Part shown: piece after piece, positions 47,131-58,173 of the stretch
How the letters are laid out: the number at the start of each line of letters is the position of its first letter
How positions within the stretch are numbered: position 1 is the stretch's first letter
Assembly: GCA_013350335.1 (NCBI GenBank)
Contig: CM023536.1
Coordinates: forward strand, 43,160,314 to 43,224,313
Origin: Chimonanthus salicifolius
Lineage: Eukaryota; Streptophyta; Magnoliopsida; Laurales; Calycanthaceae
Direction of reading: 5' to 3'
DNA length: 64,000 bases
The notes under the pieces: generated by a model
Database searches by the model: none
Told to the model about the DNA's origin: nothing
Seen by the model: the letters and a program-made list of their open reading frames with translations, nothing else
Program-made: the position numbers and the translations under genes

Positions 47131-47714
47131 TGTGATACCCCTCCCCCTCCCTAAAAAGTCCCACATCGGTGGGAATGAAAGGGAGGGGTGGGTTTATTAA
47201 AGCCCACCCAATTGAAACTCATGTAAGAGGCCTTTTGGGCCAGGCCACGTGGGCCCGGGCCCAAATGCAAAACCGTGCGGGTTTGAGCTGTGTGCGAGGT
47301 CCAAAGCGGACAATATCTTACTGAGTCATGCCCTAAGCCCTGTTGTCGGGTCGGGTCGTTACAAATATGGTATCAGAGCCGAGTTCAACACTCGGACTGT
47401 GTGGGCCTATCATTCTTCCCTAGAGTTGTCAAGTGGACCGGAGTCGAGCCGGGGACGGCTCGAGGCTTTAGGGAGGGTGATTGTGATACCCCTCCCCCTC
47501 CCTAAAAAGTCCCACATCGGTGGGAATGAAAAGGAGGGGTGGGTTTATTAAAGCCCACCCAATTGAAACTCATGTAAGAGGCCTTTTGGGCCAGGCCACG
47601 TGGGCCCGGGCCCAAATGCAAAACCGTGCGGGTTTGAGCTGTGTGCGAGGCCCAAAGCGGACAATATCTTACTGAGTCATGCCCTAAGCCCTGTTGTCGG
47701 GTCGGGTCGTTACA
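47131..47714 (+). mobile_element. TRIM (miniature LTR retrotransposon), 584 bp
   Basis: Two 233-bp LTRs (47131-47363 and 47482-47714) are almost identical. They begin TGTGATACCCCTCCCCCTCC and end GGGTCGTTACA. Right after the first LTR is a tRNA-Met primer site, TGGTATCAGAGC (47369-47380). Just before the second is a purine tract, AGGGAGGG. The internal part is only 118 bases, without coding capacity. The flanking pentamers AATTC and AAATC match at four of five positions. The LTR pair differs at only a few bases (for example AAGGGAGGGG against AAAGGAGGGG), so insertion is recent compared with its surroundings. It sits at the edge of the palindromic array that follows. Confidence 0.92.
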
Positions 47715-48655
47715 AAATCGGCTCGCCGACATGTTTTTAAGTGATCCGGTTTTGGACATTCCTGTATTTGGCCCGCCGAAGGACATTAAAGGATCCGGTT
47801 GGTGATCTTATTTTTGACATTCGGTGAATTCGGCTCGCCGAAGGACATTAAGAGATCCGGTTAGTGATCCGCTTTTGGACATTTCAGTATTCAGTGAATT
47901 CGGCTAGCCAAAGGCCATTAAGGAATCCAACTGGTGATCCGTTTTTGGACATTTCAGTATTCGATGAATTCGGCTCGACGAGGGAGATTAAGGGATCCGG
48001 TTGGGTGCTCTGATTTTGACATTTTCTCTTTGTGACGTTACGGACGGTAAAGAGTTAAATCGAGAAAGGTAAAAACCCGTGTTTGTAAACATAAAATGCC
48101 CGTGGAACTATGTGGAACTATCGCTCTCCTAAAGATAAAGCTGTTGGTAGTTGGTAGGTGGTGTTAATTTAAAATCATTAAGGGATCGGATTTGTGATGA
48201 GATACGTATTAAAAAACAGTGATGGGATGCGTATTCGGCTCGCCAAAGGGCCATTAAGGGATCCGGTTGGTGATCCAATTTTGGACATTCCTATATTCGG
48301 CTCGTCGAGTTCCATTAAGGGATCAGGTTGGTGATCCGATTTTCGACATTCCTGTATTCGGCTCGTTGAGTTCCATTAAGGGATTCGGTTGGTGATCCAA
48401 TTTTAGACATTCTTGTATTCGGCTCGTTGAGTTCCATTAAGGGATCTGGTTGGTGATCCGATTTTAGACATTCCTATATTCGGCTAACCGAAGGCCATTA
48501 AGTGATCCGATTGGTGATCTAATTTTTGATATTCGGTGAATTCGGCTCGCTGAAATCCATTAAGGGATCCGATTGGTGATCCGTTTTTGGACATTTCAGT
48601 ATTCGGTGAATTTGGCTCGTCGAGGGAGATTAAGGGATCCGGTTGGGTGATCTGA
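47715..48655. repeat. tandem array, GGCTCG...GGATCCGGTTGGTGATCC units, after PF20167-type gene copy 2
   Basis: About a dozen units of 60-70 bases follow the pattern TATTCGGCTCG(C/T)CGA, CCATTAAGGGATCCGGTT, GGTGATCCGATTTT, GGACATTCCTG. The array is doubled at a larger scale: the tail with ACGGACGGTAAAGAG at 48019-48085 recurs at 48661-48730 (ACGGACAGTAAAGAG). The unit is recognisably the same family as the array at 41121-41560 on the other side of gene copy 2. Confidence 0.85.
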
Positions 48656-48730
48656 TTTCAACATTTTCTTTTCGTTACGATACGGACAGTAAAGAGTAAA
48701 ATCAAGAAAGGTAAAAGTCCGTATTTATAA

Positions 48731-49890
48731 GCACAAAGTGCTTGTGGGACGATCGCTCCCATTTTCATGGTACTTGTATCTTATGGCTATCCTAATCAGA
48801 ATAAAGAGAGGATTGCTCTTATTGTGGAAATCGAGAATAGAATAAGACAATATCAAAACTGTTTGGATGAACGCTCGGTAAAGTGGTTCTTTAGTTCATT
48901 TATGATATGTATTCCATTGCATTAGTTTGCTATCAAAATAGTGTTTACAATCAACTTGAAGTAAGTTGGAGCTTGCTTTCTTTTATGTCTGATGAACTAT
49001 CTTGTGGACATGTAGCTTGCTGTCTGTTATTTCTGATGAATAATCGAAAAATAGACATTATTTTATGACAACGCACTTGTGACTAGGAGCAACAGTGAGA
49101 CTTGTATTCATGTGATGACACTTGACTTAGACATTTTCTATTGACAATTAGGACCTTTGTGTGTAACTGACTTATACATTGGCAATTCAGATCTATTTCA
49201 CTATTGAGCCCTGTTAATCTAGTGGGTCCTCTCATGCTTACTAATAAGGCAAACCAAATAATGGTCAAATGGCATATAAATTTAAATTTATAGATACATT
49301 ATATATACATATACATAAGTTTATAGGTACAGATATACATTTACATAAACCCACGTGTGTTGAGAGAGAATAAAAGATAGACAGAGAGAAGTATACATAT
49401 ACATAGATGCACATGTGTCGCATAACTTTTTCTTTTTCATGATCTATTTTCATATTATTATTTATGCAGACAAATCTTTAGTTGGCGAGTCATCTCATGT
49501 GTCAGTACATTAGAGCATTGTCACTCTTCAAAGCATCGTAGACCAAAACTCATCATCACATAACTGGCATTGACAAGTCGCCCACATCTTAGTTCAGTTA
49601 GAAGAGCCTTGATGGGGGACAAAATTCATTTCGAAGAGGAAGATCATGTCGCTGACGCCCACATGGTGTTGATGTTAGAAGACCACTCGACAAAGGATAA
49701 AACTAATTTAGAAGGGGAAGATTACATAACTAACATTGACCCAACTCAATTCGATTTGATATATATGAAATTCGAAATGAATTCTTAACTCAAATTGTAG
49801 AATTCGATCTGACTTGAATTTTAACTCGAATCAACTCGAATTCTGACTCGACCCGTATTCTAAATTCATTTTAGCTTAATTTTAATCAAG
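48731..49890. other. intergenic region, no gene recognised
   Basis: It holds a TA/CA-rich patch (49290-49410, ATATACATATACATAAG) and, at 49790-49890, repeated AACTCGAATT and GACTCGACCC words that resemble the start of the segmental duplication. Small frames (49083-49268 -, 49570-49788 +) do not resemble known proteins. Confidence 0.4.
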
Positions 49891-51036
49891 TTGGGTCAGA
49901 TTGGATCGAGTTAATTTGTAAAATCCTCAATTCGGTCTGACTCGAATTTCTTACAGATTTTTATCTTCTTAGTCCGACTCGACCTGCTGGTTCAAAATTC
50001 TTGACCGACCCATATGATTTCTCAAGTCGAGTTATGCGAGTCGGGCTAAAATCCGACCCGCGTTACTCAATATGATAGTGCGAGTTTTGATGAAGTACAA
50101 CATAGTATCAGTACAGCACTCTCCTGGTTCATAGCATGTCATGGATCACAATAAAGATTGGTTGACATAGAAGAATGCCACATTTCGAGCGTATTCTTTC
50201 ATTAGTATGTAATATATATCTTTATTACAAATATATCTTAATCTCTTAATTTTATTTTTAACAGAGGTGAAGAATTGTAAATTGTTTCATCTCTAAAGTC
50301 ATATAGTATGGCCTTGTTTTGGATTGAACTTGGAACTAATGTTGAAGGTTTTTGAATTCAAGTTTCACTTGTGATATCTCCATATACAATTTAGAATGAT
50401 AATATTTAAAAATATATCTGCGTATTACCTATAGTTTCATTTGAAAGCATATTTACAATTAGAATGATAACATAAGATTAATCTTCATAAAATAATAGTA
50501 CAATGAGATTTTTTCATATATTAATGATGGATATTTAAGAAATTTAAAAATAAAATTTTATATAACAATAGAAAAAATTATGCAACTATGATTAATCAGA
50601 TAACTTCATGAAAGCAACTAATATTTTTACTTGTAGAAAATCAGTAATTCTGTTTTAGGTATTTTACTCTATTTTTACTAAGAAATGTTAATTTTGGATA
50701 AAAATACTCAAATATGCAAATGCATGAAAATAATAATTTTAAACAGAAAGATATTATGAACCACAACTAACACAAATAACTTAAAAAAAATTTCATGAGT
50801 ATTTTTTACTTTAAGCATATTTAAGCTATTAAAATCGTTAAAAACATTAATAGCATGGCACATAACTACATAAGACATTCACTACCATAGACAACTAGAT
50901 AGAGACGTGTGTGGCTCATATTCCGGATTGATTAATAAAATTAAACAAGTGCTAAGAGCATGTCATATATCATCAGTACTATAATTAATATCAGATATTG
51001 AAAGGCATAATGTTTTATTACATCATATTAATAGTT

Positions 51037-51199
51037 GTTGAGTTTAGCTGAATTGGTTAACCTCCCGATTCAAGAAGCCGGAGGTGCTAAGTTCAAACCT
51101 CCATGGCCTAATTTGGTGTATTCTAAGGGCAGTGGGTATCATCTGTGGGACTTTTCCGCGGTTTCCTGCACGACATTCAAAAAAAAAAAAAAGAAAAAG
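51037..51199 (+). mobile_element. tRNA-derived SINE, about 160 bp (in duplication copy 1)
   Basis: It has an A-box-like sequence, TTAGCTGAATTGG (51043-51055), and a B-box-like sequence, AGTTCAAACCTCC (51090-51102), at tRNA-like spacing. A non-tRNA body follows (GTGGGACTTTTCCGCGG) and then an A-rich tail (51178-51199). This is the normal layout of a plant tRNA SINE transcribed by RNA polymerase III. A reliable flanking duplication was not found. Confidence 0.7.
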
Positions 51200-51774
51200 T
51201 TGGGTTTTTTTTAATATTTTGAATATCTGTTAATATTGTAATCTAGACCTTGTGCTCAACAAGGACTGAAATCAATGGCACCACCTTTGTTATTCATCAA
51301 CTTGAAACCAAGATGTTGGCTGTAGGGCTAGCAGGGCCCGGACTCCGGTCTGGACTATGGTTCAGTAAATCTTCAGTAGTCAACAGATAAAAATTAATGG
51401 GCTGGACTGTACAAGCCTAGGTCTGCCCCATTGACAAAAAATTAAAGATCTAGATCAGGCCATCCTCGATTTAGATTCGGTTGATTCTTGGACCTTGAAG
51501 CTGGGCCATAGCTTGAAATTTTGGGCCTTACAATAGATCAAGCCAGTCCAGCAGTCCCCTTCCATCACGTTTGATGAGAATAGATTCGGGCCCATTCTCA
51601 AGCGTGAATTAGAATATTTGCCTGTCATAGTTTGTGGCACTTGGCCCTTCTCATCAAGGGGTCACCAAATAGTAAAAATCCTGTTCAATTGTCAATGTTC
51701 AAACCATTGATAGGAAAATTCTTTGAAAAATCCTTATTATTTTGGATACTCACCTCTTTATATATTTAGAGTTA

Positions 51775-52430
51775 TGGAACTGATGCCTAATTATGGTCTT
51801 AAACAATTCATGTGGTTTAGTGGCTGAACTACTGCCACTGTTTGGTCTTACACTCAATCTAAATAATCAATAGTTAGACTGATGCCAAATGTGTTTGGTC
51901 TTGCACTAAGTCTTTGTTATATGCAAGATAAAAACTGATGCCAAACAAATAACATTGGTCTCACACAGTTTAAGATATTGTATGGTTAGAACTGATGCCA
52001 ATATTTGTGTGTGTCAATGAAATCGGTCTTACACTCAGTTCATGATAATCAATGGTTTGAAGTGATGCCATTTGTGTTTGGTCTTACACTCAGTCTATAT
52101 GATAAGCAATGTGCAGATTGATGCCGATAATGGACTTACATAACTTTTATTATATGCAATGGTTAGATTAAAGCCATGCTATAGACTGAGACGAGAAGTG
52201 GTCTTACACGTTCCAAGATTTTCAGTGGTTTGAACTGCTGCCACAATAATGGTCTTACACAACACTTTTAGATATTAAATTGTTTAGAGTTGCAGCCATG
52301 TTGATGATTTTACATACCTCCATGATATTTAGGAGATATGGCCATGACAATGGTCTTACATAACTCCAAGATATTCAGTGGTTTGGAGCTACTGTCAGTG
52401 TGATTTCTTATATAATTATATATGATATTT
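51775..52430 (+). repeat. degenerate tandem repeat, about 55-75-bp unit, copy 1
   Basis: Around ten degenerate units follow the pattern GTTAGACTGATGCCAAATGT, TTGGTCTTACACTCAGTCT and an A/T-rich link containing TATGCAATGG. Unit lengths vary and the last units decay (GCCATGTTGATGATTTTACA). The same array is in the second duplicate (61998-62640). Confidence 0.8.
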
Positions 52431-53198
52431 AAGGTTTTTAGAACTATTGACATCAATCTTAGGATCTAATTAGTCTTAAGATATCGATCCATGATCCTAG
52501 GGGTTTATCTAAGGTATGAGCTGACCTAAGTGTTCAAGCATATAAGTAGCCTTGCAAGTTTCTTAAACACTCAACTAAAACGTACCCAAAACAGAAAAGA
52601 TAAAGGAGCAACAATCTTTAGATTTCTTCATCTGCTCCAAGCCGCAAATGCTTTATCATATTTTGGTCATTTAATTTGAATTATGATAGATCTTGCACTG
52701 GATCAATTTGTTGTGGAAAGAAAACCTTTAGATTTGACTTAGAAGCTTGATGATGCACATGCTTTCTTTCCATCTTCTTCTTATTCAATATAAGCCATTA
52801 CATGTGTTCATTGTCAACTTGATGTTGCACCGGTTTGTGAATGAGAGCAGCAGCCATAAGTTCTCCAGATTATTACTTGCTTCTGCTCTCCAAATCTTCA
52901 CAGTTTTGATAAGCCATTTGATATGTTCTTGAAGGCTTGATCTTGCACTGGCTTATCAAACTTGTTTACGAGCCATTTGATCTTTCATTTGAATTGGACT
53001 TTCAGTGGCTCATCGTCGAAGAGCAACTGACCATAGAGCCATACAGATTTGTGCTTTGCTCTTGGACATTTAGTACAGATGATGCATTGAGACAAACTGT
53101 ATTACCTGTCTAAAACAAAAACTCCATAACACAAATTAGTACCACAAGTTAATACTTTGGTCATTATTAAAATATATATTTGACCATTTAGGACTAAC

Positions 53199-53455
53199 AC
53201 TCATCAATCTAAAATCGATAATTGACTCCAAAAGTTGTCCAAAGGGGTCCAAAATACGCTTCAGCCGATATTTCGGCCGATAATTGTTTCTCTCATCCAA
53301 TTTTTCCATTTTATTGCATTTCTCTCTCCTCCGATATTCAAACAGTAAAAAACCGTGATATCGGTTTTTTTTTAAAAAAAAAATCAAATAAATTTTAAAT
53401 ACCGATTTTTATGCATATCGGCTGATATGGTGACCGATATTCGAACAATACTCGA
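53199..53455. mobile_element. fragment of the TATCGGCCGATA hAT-like family
   Basis: It reads GGGGTCCAAAATACG, then GCCGATATTTCGGCCGATAA, CTCTCTCCTCCGATATTC, AAAACCGTGATATCGGTTTT and ATACCGATTTTTATGC. All these are in the same order as in the complete element at 63295-63891. It lacks the (AAACCGCG)n centre and a clean second end. It abuts the truncated end of the copia element at about 53456. Confidence 0.6.
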
Positions 53456-53465
53456 ACAGTGTTGA

Positions 53466-56400
53466 TTTTAGCTACAGGTGCAAATGTCTCTGTGTAGTCG
53501 ATCCCATAGGTTTGGGTGTACCCTTTTGCCACCAGTCTTGCTTTAAATCGTTCAACCGTGCCATCTGCCTTCTACTTCACAGTGTAAATCCATCGACATC
53601 CCACTGGTTTCTTTCCTGGTGGGCAATCAGCAAGATCCCATGTTTTATTTTTCTGCAAGGCATTCATTTCCTCGTTCATAGCAGCTTTCCACCTTGGGTC
53701 AGCTAAGGCTTCCTGCACACTGTTAGGAATAGCTACAGTAGATAATTGATTTACAAATGTTTGATTTGATTCAGACAAACGGTGGTTAGACACATAATGA
53801 CTCATGGGATATTTAACTTTATTAGAAAGTTTAGGTTCATATGTGGGTTTAGGAATACCTCGGGTGTGACGTTGTGGCAGCTGTTTCTTTGATGGCTCAG
53901 AAACTATATCAGGAACATCCTCAGTAAACGATTGGTGTGGTATATCAATGAGAGGCTCGTACTCGACTGGTGGGGATGGACGTATACCTTCTGGTAGTGT
54001 CACTCTGTCAGTTTCTGGGCGTTCATTACCACTCTGATCCAAAGTTATACCACTCAAATCCAATTCGTCCACATCCTGGTTACCAGAATCAAGGGATTCA
54101 CGGGATTCACTTTCCACAGAAGTTTGATACTCGTAATCTAGAACATCATAATCTAGAGTCTGAATTTCCCTCTGGTATTCCCCCTGAAGTTCAGGCTCAG
54201 ACAAAAAATACATTAAATGTTCATGGAAAACAACATCCATTGTGATAAACAGACGTCGAGTTGGAGGATGATAACATCGGTACCCCTTTTGGTGTGTAGC
54301 ATATCCAAGAAAAACACATCGCAAAGCTCGAAGAGTTAACTTGTTGCGCTGATATTTATGAAGATGTACAAATGCTACACAACCAAAGACATGAGGAGGT
54401 AAATTTGGGACGACTGGGGCAACAACAGCATCAGTGAGCGCCTGGAATGGTGTCCGGAAATCAATAGAGCTAGAGGGTACCTGATTGATTAAGTATGCTG
54501 CAGAAGTAAGTACTTCACCCCAGTAGGATAATGGCATATGGGCTTCAATCAATGAGGCACGAACAACTTTCAACAAATGTCGATTTTTCCGCTCGGCGAC
54601 GCCATTTTGCTGGGGTGTATTGGAACAAGTAGTTTGATGAATGGTTCCGTGTGCTTCCAAATACTGCTGAAGTTCAGAACTCTGATATTCTCCACCATTA
54701 TCACTGCGAAGAACCGTAACTCGTGTATTGTACTGAGTTCTAACCATTTTATGAATTTTTTGAAATAATAGGTTCACTTCACTTTTAGACTTCATTAAGC
54801 ACAACCAAGTCATCCTTGTACAATCATCAATAAAAGTAACAAACCAACGTGATCCTCCCAAAGTTGAGGTTTTGGATGGACCCCAAACATCAAAATGTAT
54901 AACCATAAAAGGAAGTGGACTTTTATTCAAAATTAATGGAAATGAAGTTCGATGACTTTTCGCCAGTTCACAAACATCACAATGGAAACTAGAAACGTCC
55001 AATTTGGCAAATAAACTAGGAAATAATTTTCTTAGATAGCCGAATGAAGCATGCCCCATACGTCGATGCCATAGCCAGATCTCAGATTTCTTCTTTTCCC
55101 TCTCATAGCCATTCACTGTTAAGACTTGTCGGAACTTCCTGACACCAAGTCTAAGTAATAAAGCTTCCCTCGTCTAATACCACAACCAATCGTCTGCTTT
55201 GTTCGGATGTCCTTAAAAACACAAAAATCAGGCCAAAAAATCACAACACAAGATAAGACTGTGGTTATTTGGGAAACGGACAAAATGTTATATTCTAAAG
55301 ATGGAACAACTAAAACAGAATCTAAATTCAAAGTATCAGTGAGGGTCAAAGATCCTTCCCCAATAACTGGGGTCGTGTTACCATTGGCAGTGGAAACAAT
55401 TTTTTGTGAGGAAGGGTTAAGAGGTGTAACCTGTCTAGAATCAAATGTCATATGATCTGTAGTACCAGAATCAATTATCCATGTACTATTAGAAACAGGT
55501 GTAGAAATATTAAAAAACTTACCACTATAATCTGTAGTTGCGACCAATACTGAGGTCTTTGCAGTAACAGCATCATCGGTCTTTGGTTCAACAATAGCAG
55601 CAGTTACAATCTTTTTTTTCCCAGAAGCACGACTATGATCCCACCATTCCGGATATCCCACAAGTTCACAGCAACGATTTGTGGTATGCCCAGTCTTATT
55701 GCAATGGGTGCATTTATAAGGAGACTTATCGACACCATTGGTGCTCTTTGGACGGGTGCCTCTGGAACGGTCTTGCCAGTTTTGGGTTGGTCGGTTTCGA
55801 GTCACCATGGCGGAAGCTTCAGAACTGTCAGACTCCCCTTTCAGAGTTGCACGACGTACCACCTCTCATCGAATGAACGCATAACAATCTTCCAAATCTG
55901 GAATTGGTTCTTTGCGTAGAATCTCTCCACGAACTTGTTCAAACGTTGCATCCAATCCCGCAAGAAATATGTGCACCCTTAGTCGTTCAATGGACTTTTG
56001 GTAAGCGACAATATCATTAGGATCCTTCATGATAACTTTATCTCGATGGTCTAATTCTCGGAAAATCCCCGTCAACTGGCCATAATATTCTGAAAGAGAC
56101 TTTCCACTTTGTGTGGCGGTGAAGGCCTGTTGGTTCAAGGCGAAAACTTGCAACTCATCACTTCCATTATAGAAGGCTTTTGACAGAGCACTCCAGATTT
56201 CGTAAGTAGTGGGTAAGCGTAAATAGCGCTTCATAATATCTGGAGTTATGGACATTAATAGCCATCGTTTCACTTTTTGATTCTCGGCATACCATTTTTC
56301 ATATCCATCATCAGATTCGGCAGGCAGCCTCGTCTTACCACGAATATAGGAGAGTTTTTCCCGCTCGGCAATATGCATCTCCATGAGCTGTGACCAAACA

Positions 56401-56510
56401 TCATAATTTGAGTCAGTAAGAATGATGCCTGCATTAAAAATACTTTTCGATTGAACAATGACAGGAACGGATTTTGTTCCAGATGATTCCGGCTTGGAAG
56501 AAGACATCAC
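53466..56510 (-). pseudogene. copia gag-pol polyprotein with two stops and a frameshift
   Basis: The gag (56510-55866) begins MMSSSKPESSGTKSVPV and has LTDSNYDVWSQLMEMHI and FYNGSDELQVFALNQQAF, a UBN2-type gag. TGA at 55866-55868 interrupts. The same frame goes on with a zinc knuckle, CTHCNKTGHTTNRC (55719-55678 region), and the protease motif WIIDSGTTDHMTF. A frameshift at about 55125-55135 leads into the pre-integrase zinc region (LWHRRMGHASFGYL, FHCDVCELAK) and the integrase core with IHFDVWGPS, FIDDCTRMTW, LRSDNGGEYQSS and the E-containing QQNGVAERKNRHL. A long linker rich in Ser/Glu follows. Reverse transcriptase starts with RWKAAMNEEMNALQKNKTW and GCRWIYTVK. TAG at 53569-53571 interrupts, and the frame continues to about 53466. 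All catalytic residues of the integrase are present. The polyprotein is inactive as a whole. Confidence 0.88.
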
Positions 56511-57458
56511 GGCTGTGTTATTGATTGTAGGGATTCAAAGACGTAGATGCCGGCTGAATTTTGGTGTACTGCCAAAAAAAAAGAACTGGTTTTTTTTTTT
56601 TTTCTTTCTGTCAGCCGAAAAAAAAAAAATCAGATACGTGCGGCTGCTGCGTTATTTTTCTTCGCACAGACGGTGCCTCTGCTCCGTGCTGGGTTTCTTC
56701 CTTCTGCCCGACTGGGGTTTTTTGAAAAAAAAAAAATCGTCACCGCAGCCGCCTCCGCCTCTTCCCTTGGATGCACCGCTATTTCCGCGGCGATCACCAC
56801 TGCACACGATCGGCTGTCTCCTTCCTTCAGATCTGCCTGGCCGGTCTGGCTGCATCAACCACGTCCGGCGGTCAAAAAAAAACGCAGCTGTGATCTGCTG
56901 CCGTTGCCTCTAATTTTTTTTTTTCTTTTTTCTTCTGTCTGTAACAGATCTGAGCCTTTCCTTCTTCTCCGATCTCTATTTGTAGAGTTTTTTGAGAAAT
57001 CAATCTGTAATAACCAGACGATCTCTGTTCACTTCCGGCGGAAAAAAACCCCTCTGAACCGAGGGCGGTCTGCGCCGGCTTGTTTTGGTGGTTTTTTTTT
57101 TTTTTTTCTCGGCGCTGTTCACTTCAGGCGGCAGCGATGAAACCCCAAAATCTGGATTTCTGCTGTGCTGCTTACTGCCTCCGGCGTCCCTGCTTCTGTG
57201 CCGGTAGCACCGGCGCCTATGGAACCAGAAGGTTCTTCTCAGATCTGAACGATCTGGATACCTGAGTGTTTCTGCTCAACTGGGTGGATGCCGATCCCCT
57301 TTGTTGATTTCCGAAGTTGCTGTTGGAAAAAAAACGAGATCGCCAACCCCCCCTTTTTGTTTTTTTATTGCTGCCAGTCTCCTTTCGCGACGGGATCTGA
57401 GATTTCCGCCTGAAATCCAAATCCCTTTTCAAAATCTACAGCGGAAGTTAGAACTCTG
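56511..57458 (-). other. long untranslated leader of the copia element
   Basis: About 950 bases separate the primer site from the gag start, longer than the few hundred bases I would expect for copia. The region has repeated runs of 8-16 A or T (56570-56605, 56618-56628, 56725-56738, 56913-56935, 57089-57108) set in G/C-rich sequence (CGCAGCCGCCTCCGCC). Plus-strand open frames at 56458-57140 are by-products of this composition. Confidence 0.6.
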
Positions 57459-57470
57459 GCTGTGATGCCA
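57459..57470 (-). other. copia primer binding site, tRNA-Met type
   Basis: On the minus strand it reads TGGCATCACAGC, against the usual TGGTATCAGAGC, with two mismatches. It starts nine bases after the LTR end. Confidence 0.65.
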
Positions 57471-57479
57471 ACTCAAAAT

Positions 57480-57745
57480 TGAGGTATCAATGGGATTTCC
57501 CCTTTCTCATTCATATATTGTTCAATAATAACATTACAATTTATAGAAGAATACTTGCTACAAATAAGGAAACTAAATCAATCCTAAAGCTGTGCAATCA
57601 ATTACACAGGCTGTAAAATCTCTGTAAAATCTTCAAGAGGGAGATGCCCATCACTCTCTGAAGAATCTAACTTTAGTAAAATGATACACTTTTTACCATC
57701 ACCATCATCATCATCACGACACTCATTATAGAATTGGCACTAACA
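57480..57745 (-). repeat. copia 5' LTR, 266 bp
   Basis: On the minus strand it starts TGTTAGTGCCAATTC and ends CATTGATACCTCA. Near its start are ATGATGATGATGGTGATGG repeats. The partner LTR is absent, so no target duplication can be checked; the bases just outside are ATTAT (57746-57750). Confidence 0.75.
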
Positions 57746-58173
57746 ATTATTTTGTATGAGCCAATTGCTATATAAACCTCATAAGAATCAAATGTACAAC
57801 CATTTGCTTCCAATAATGAAACACTTGGCAACTGCTGGCTGCCCTTGTCTTAATACGGTTCATCAGATAACCCGTTGCAAAAGATCACAAAGAAAGGAAA
57901 AACTTATCAATAAAATGAAGTTCATTAAAAGATGTTGCTTCAAGTTAAAAGGGGCGTTTAAAAAATTAAGAGAATCTAAAAACAAAAACATAACAAAAAA
58001 TCTCAGCAAATAAACCTATTATATCAATCATATTGGGAAATTATAACTATAACTAAGAACTTGGCAAACAAGAAAACTAATCTATATAGATGAAATTCCA
58101 GAAAAAGAAAACTTCCTCATTTTTCTTGAGGAATATGCATGAGGTATCTATCTATAGATGAAATTGTATTTAC
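57746..58173 (-). other. intron 1 remnant of the CYP72A gene
   Basis: This sequence lies between the exon donor (GTAAAT, minus strand, from 58173) and the copia LTR. It is AT-rich and has no features of its own. The intron is presumed to have been broken by the copia insertion. No later CYP72A exon was found on the minus strand anywhere between 1 and 57745. Confidence 0.5.

Larger units (their letters stand above)
49891..53158 (+). repeat. segmental duplication, copy 1 (about 3.3 kb)
   Basis: This segment is repeated in the same orientation at 60118 onwards. The order of landmarks is identical: TTACTCAATATGATAG, the SINE, GGACTCCGGTCTGGACTATG, the tandem 'GATGCC...GGTCTTACAC' array, GATGATGCACATGCTTTC and AACACAAATTAGTACCACAA. 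By eye, a 400-base stretch (51241-51640 against 61462-61869) has around ten differences. Neither copy shows LTR or transposon ends, and no coding content is recognised; the frame at 51455-51640 occurs in both copies only because the DNA is duplicated. Confidence 0.85.
53456..57745 (-). mobile_element. Ty1/copia retrotransposon, minus strand, 3' part deleted
   Basis: From right to left: 5' LTR (57745-57480), primer site (57470-57459), a long leader, gag, protease, integrase and the start of reverse transcriptase. Similarity stops at about 53456, directly after codons for the conserved [11 protein letters not shown] segment, where the hAT-like fragment begins. The rest of reverse transcriptase, RNase H and the 3' LTR are missing. 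The right edge lies in CYP72A intron 1, in the same orientation as that gene. Confidence 0.85.

Noticed and set aside
47131..47363. Cassandra-type TRIM with a 5S rRNA promoter in its LTR
   Set aside because: I could not find the 5S A and C boxes in the LTR, so it is called simply a TRIM.
47249..47786. Open frames across the TRIM
   Set aside because: TRIM LTRs and the short internal part do not encode proteins; the frames cross LTR boundaries.
51043..51110. Possible tRNA gene
   Set aside because: A and B boxes are present, but the arms do not form a full cloverleaf by eye and an A tail follows the extended body, so it is a SINE.
56458..57265. Plus-strand frames up to 197 codons
   Set aside because: They are opposite to the copia leader and rich in Phe/Lys runs from A/T homopolymers; no motif was recognised.
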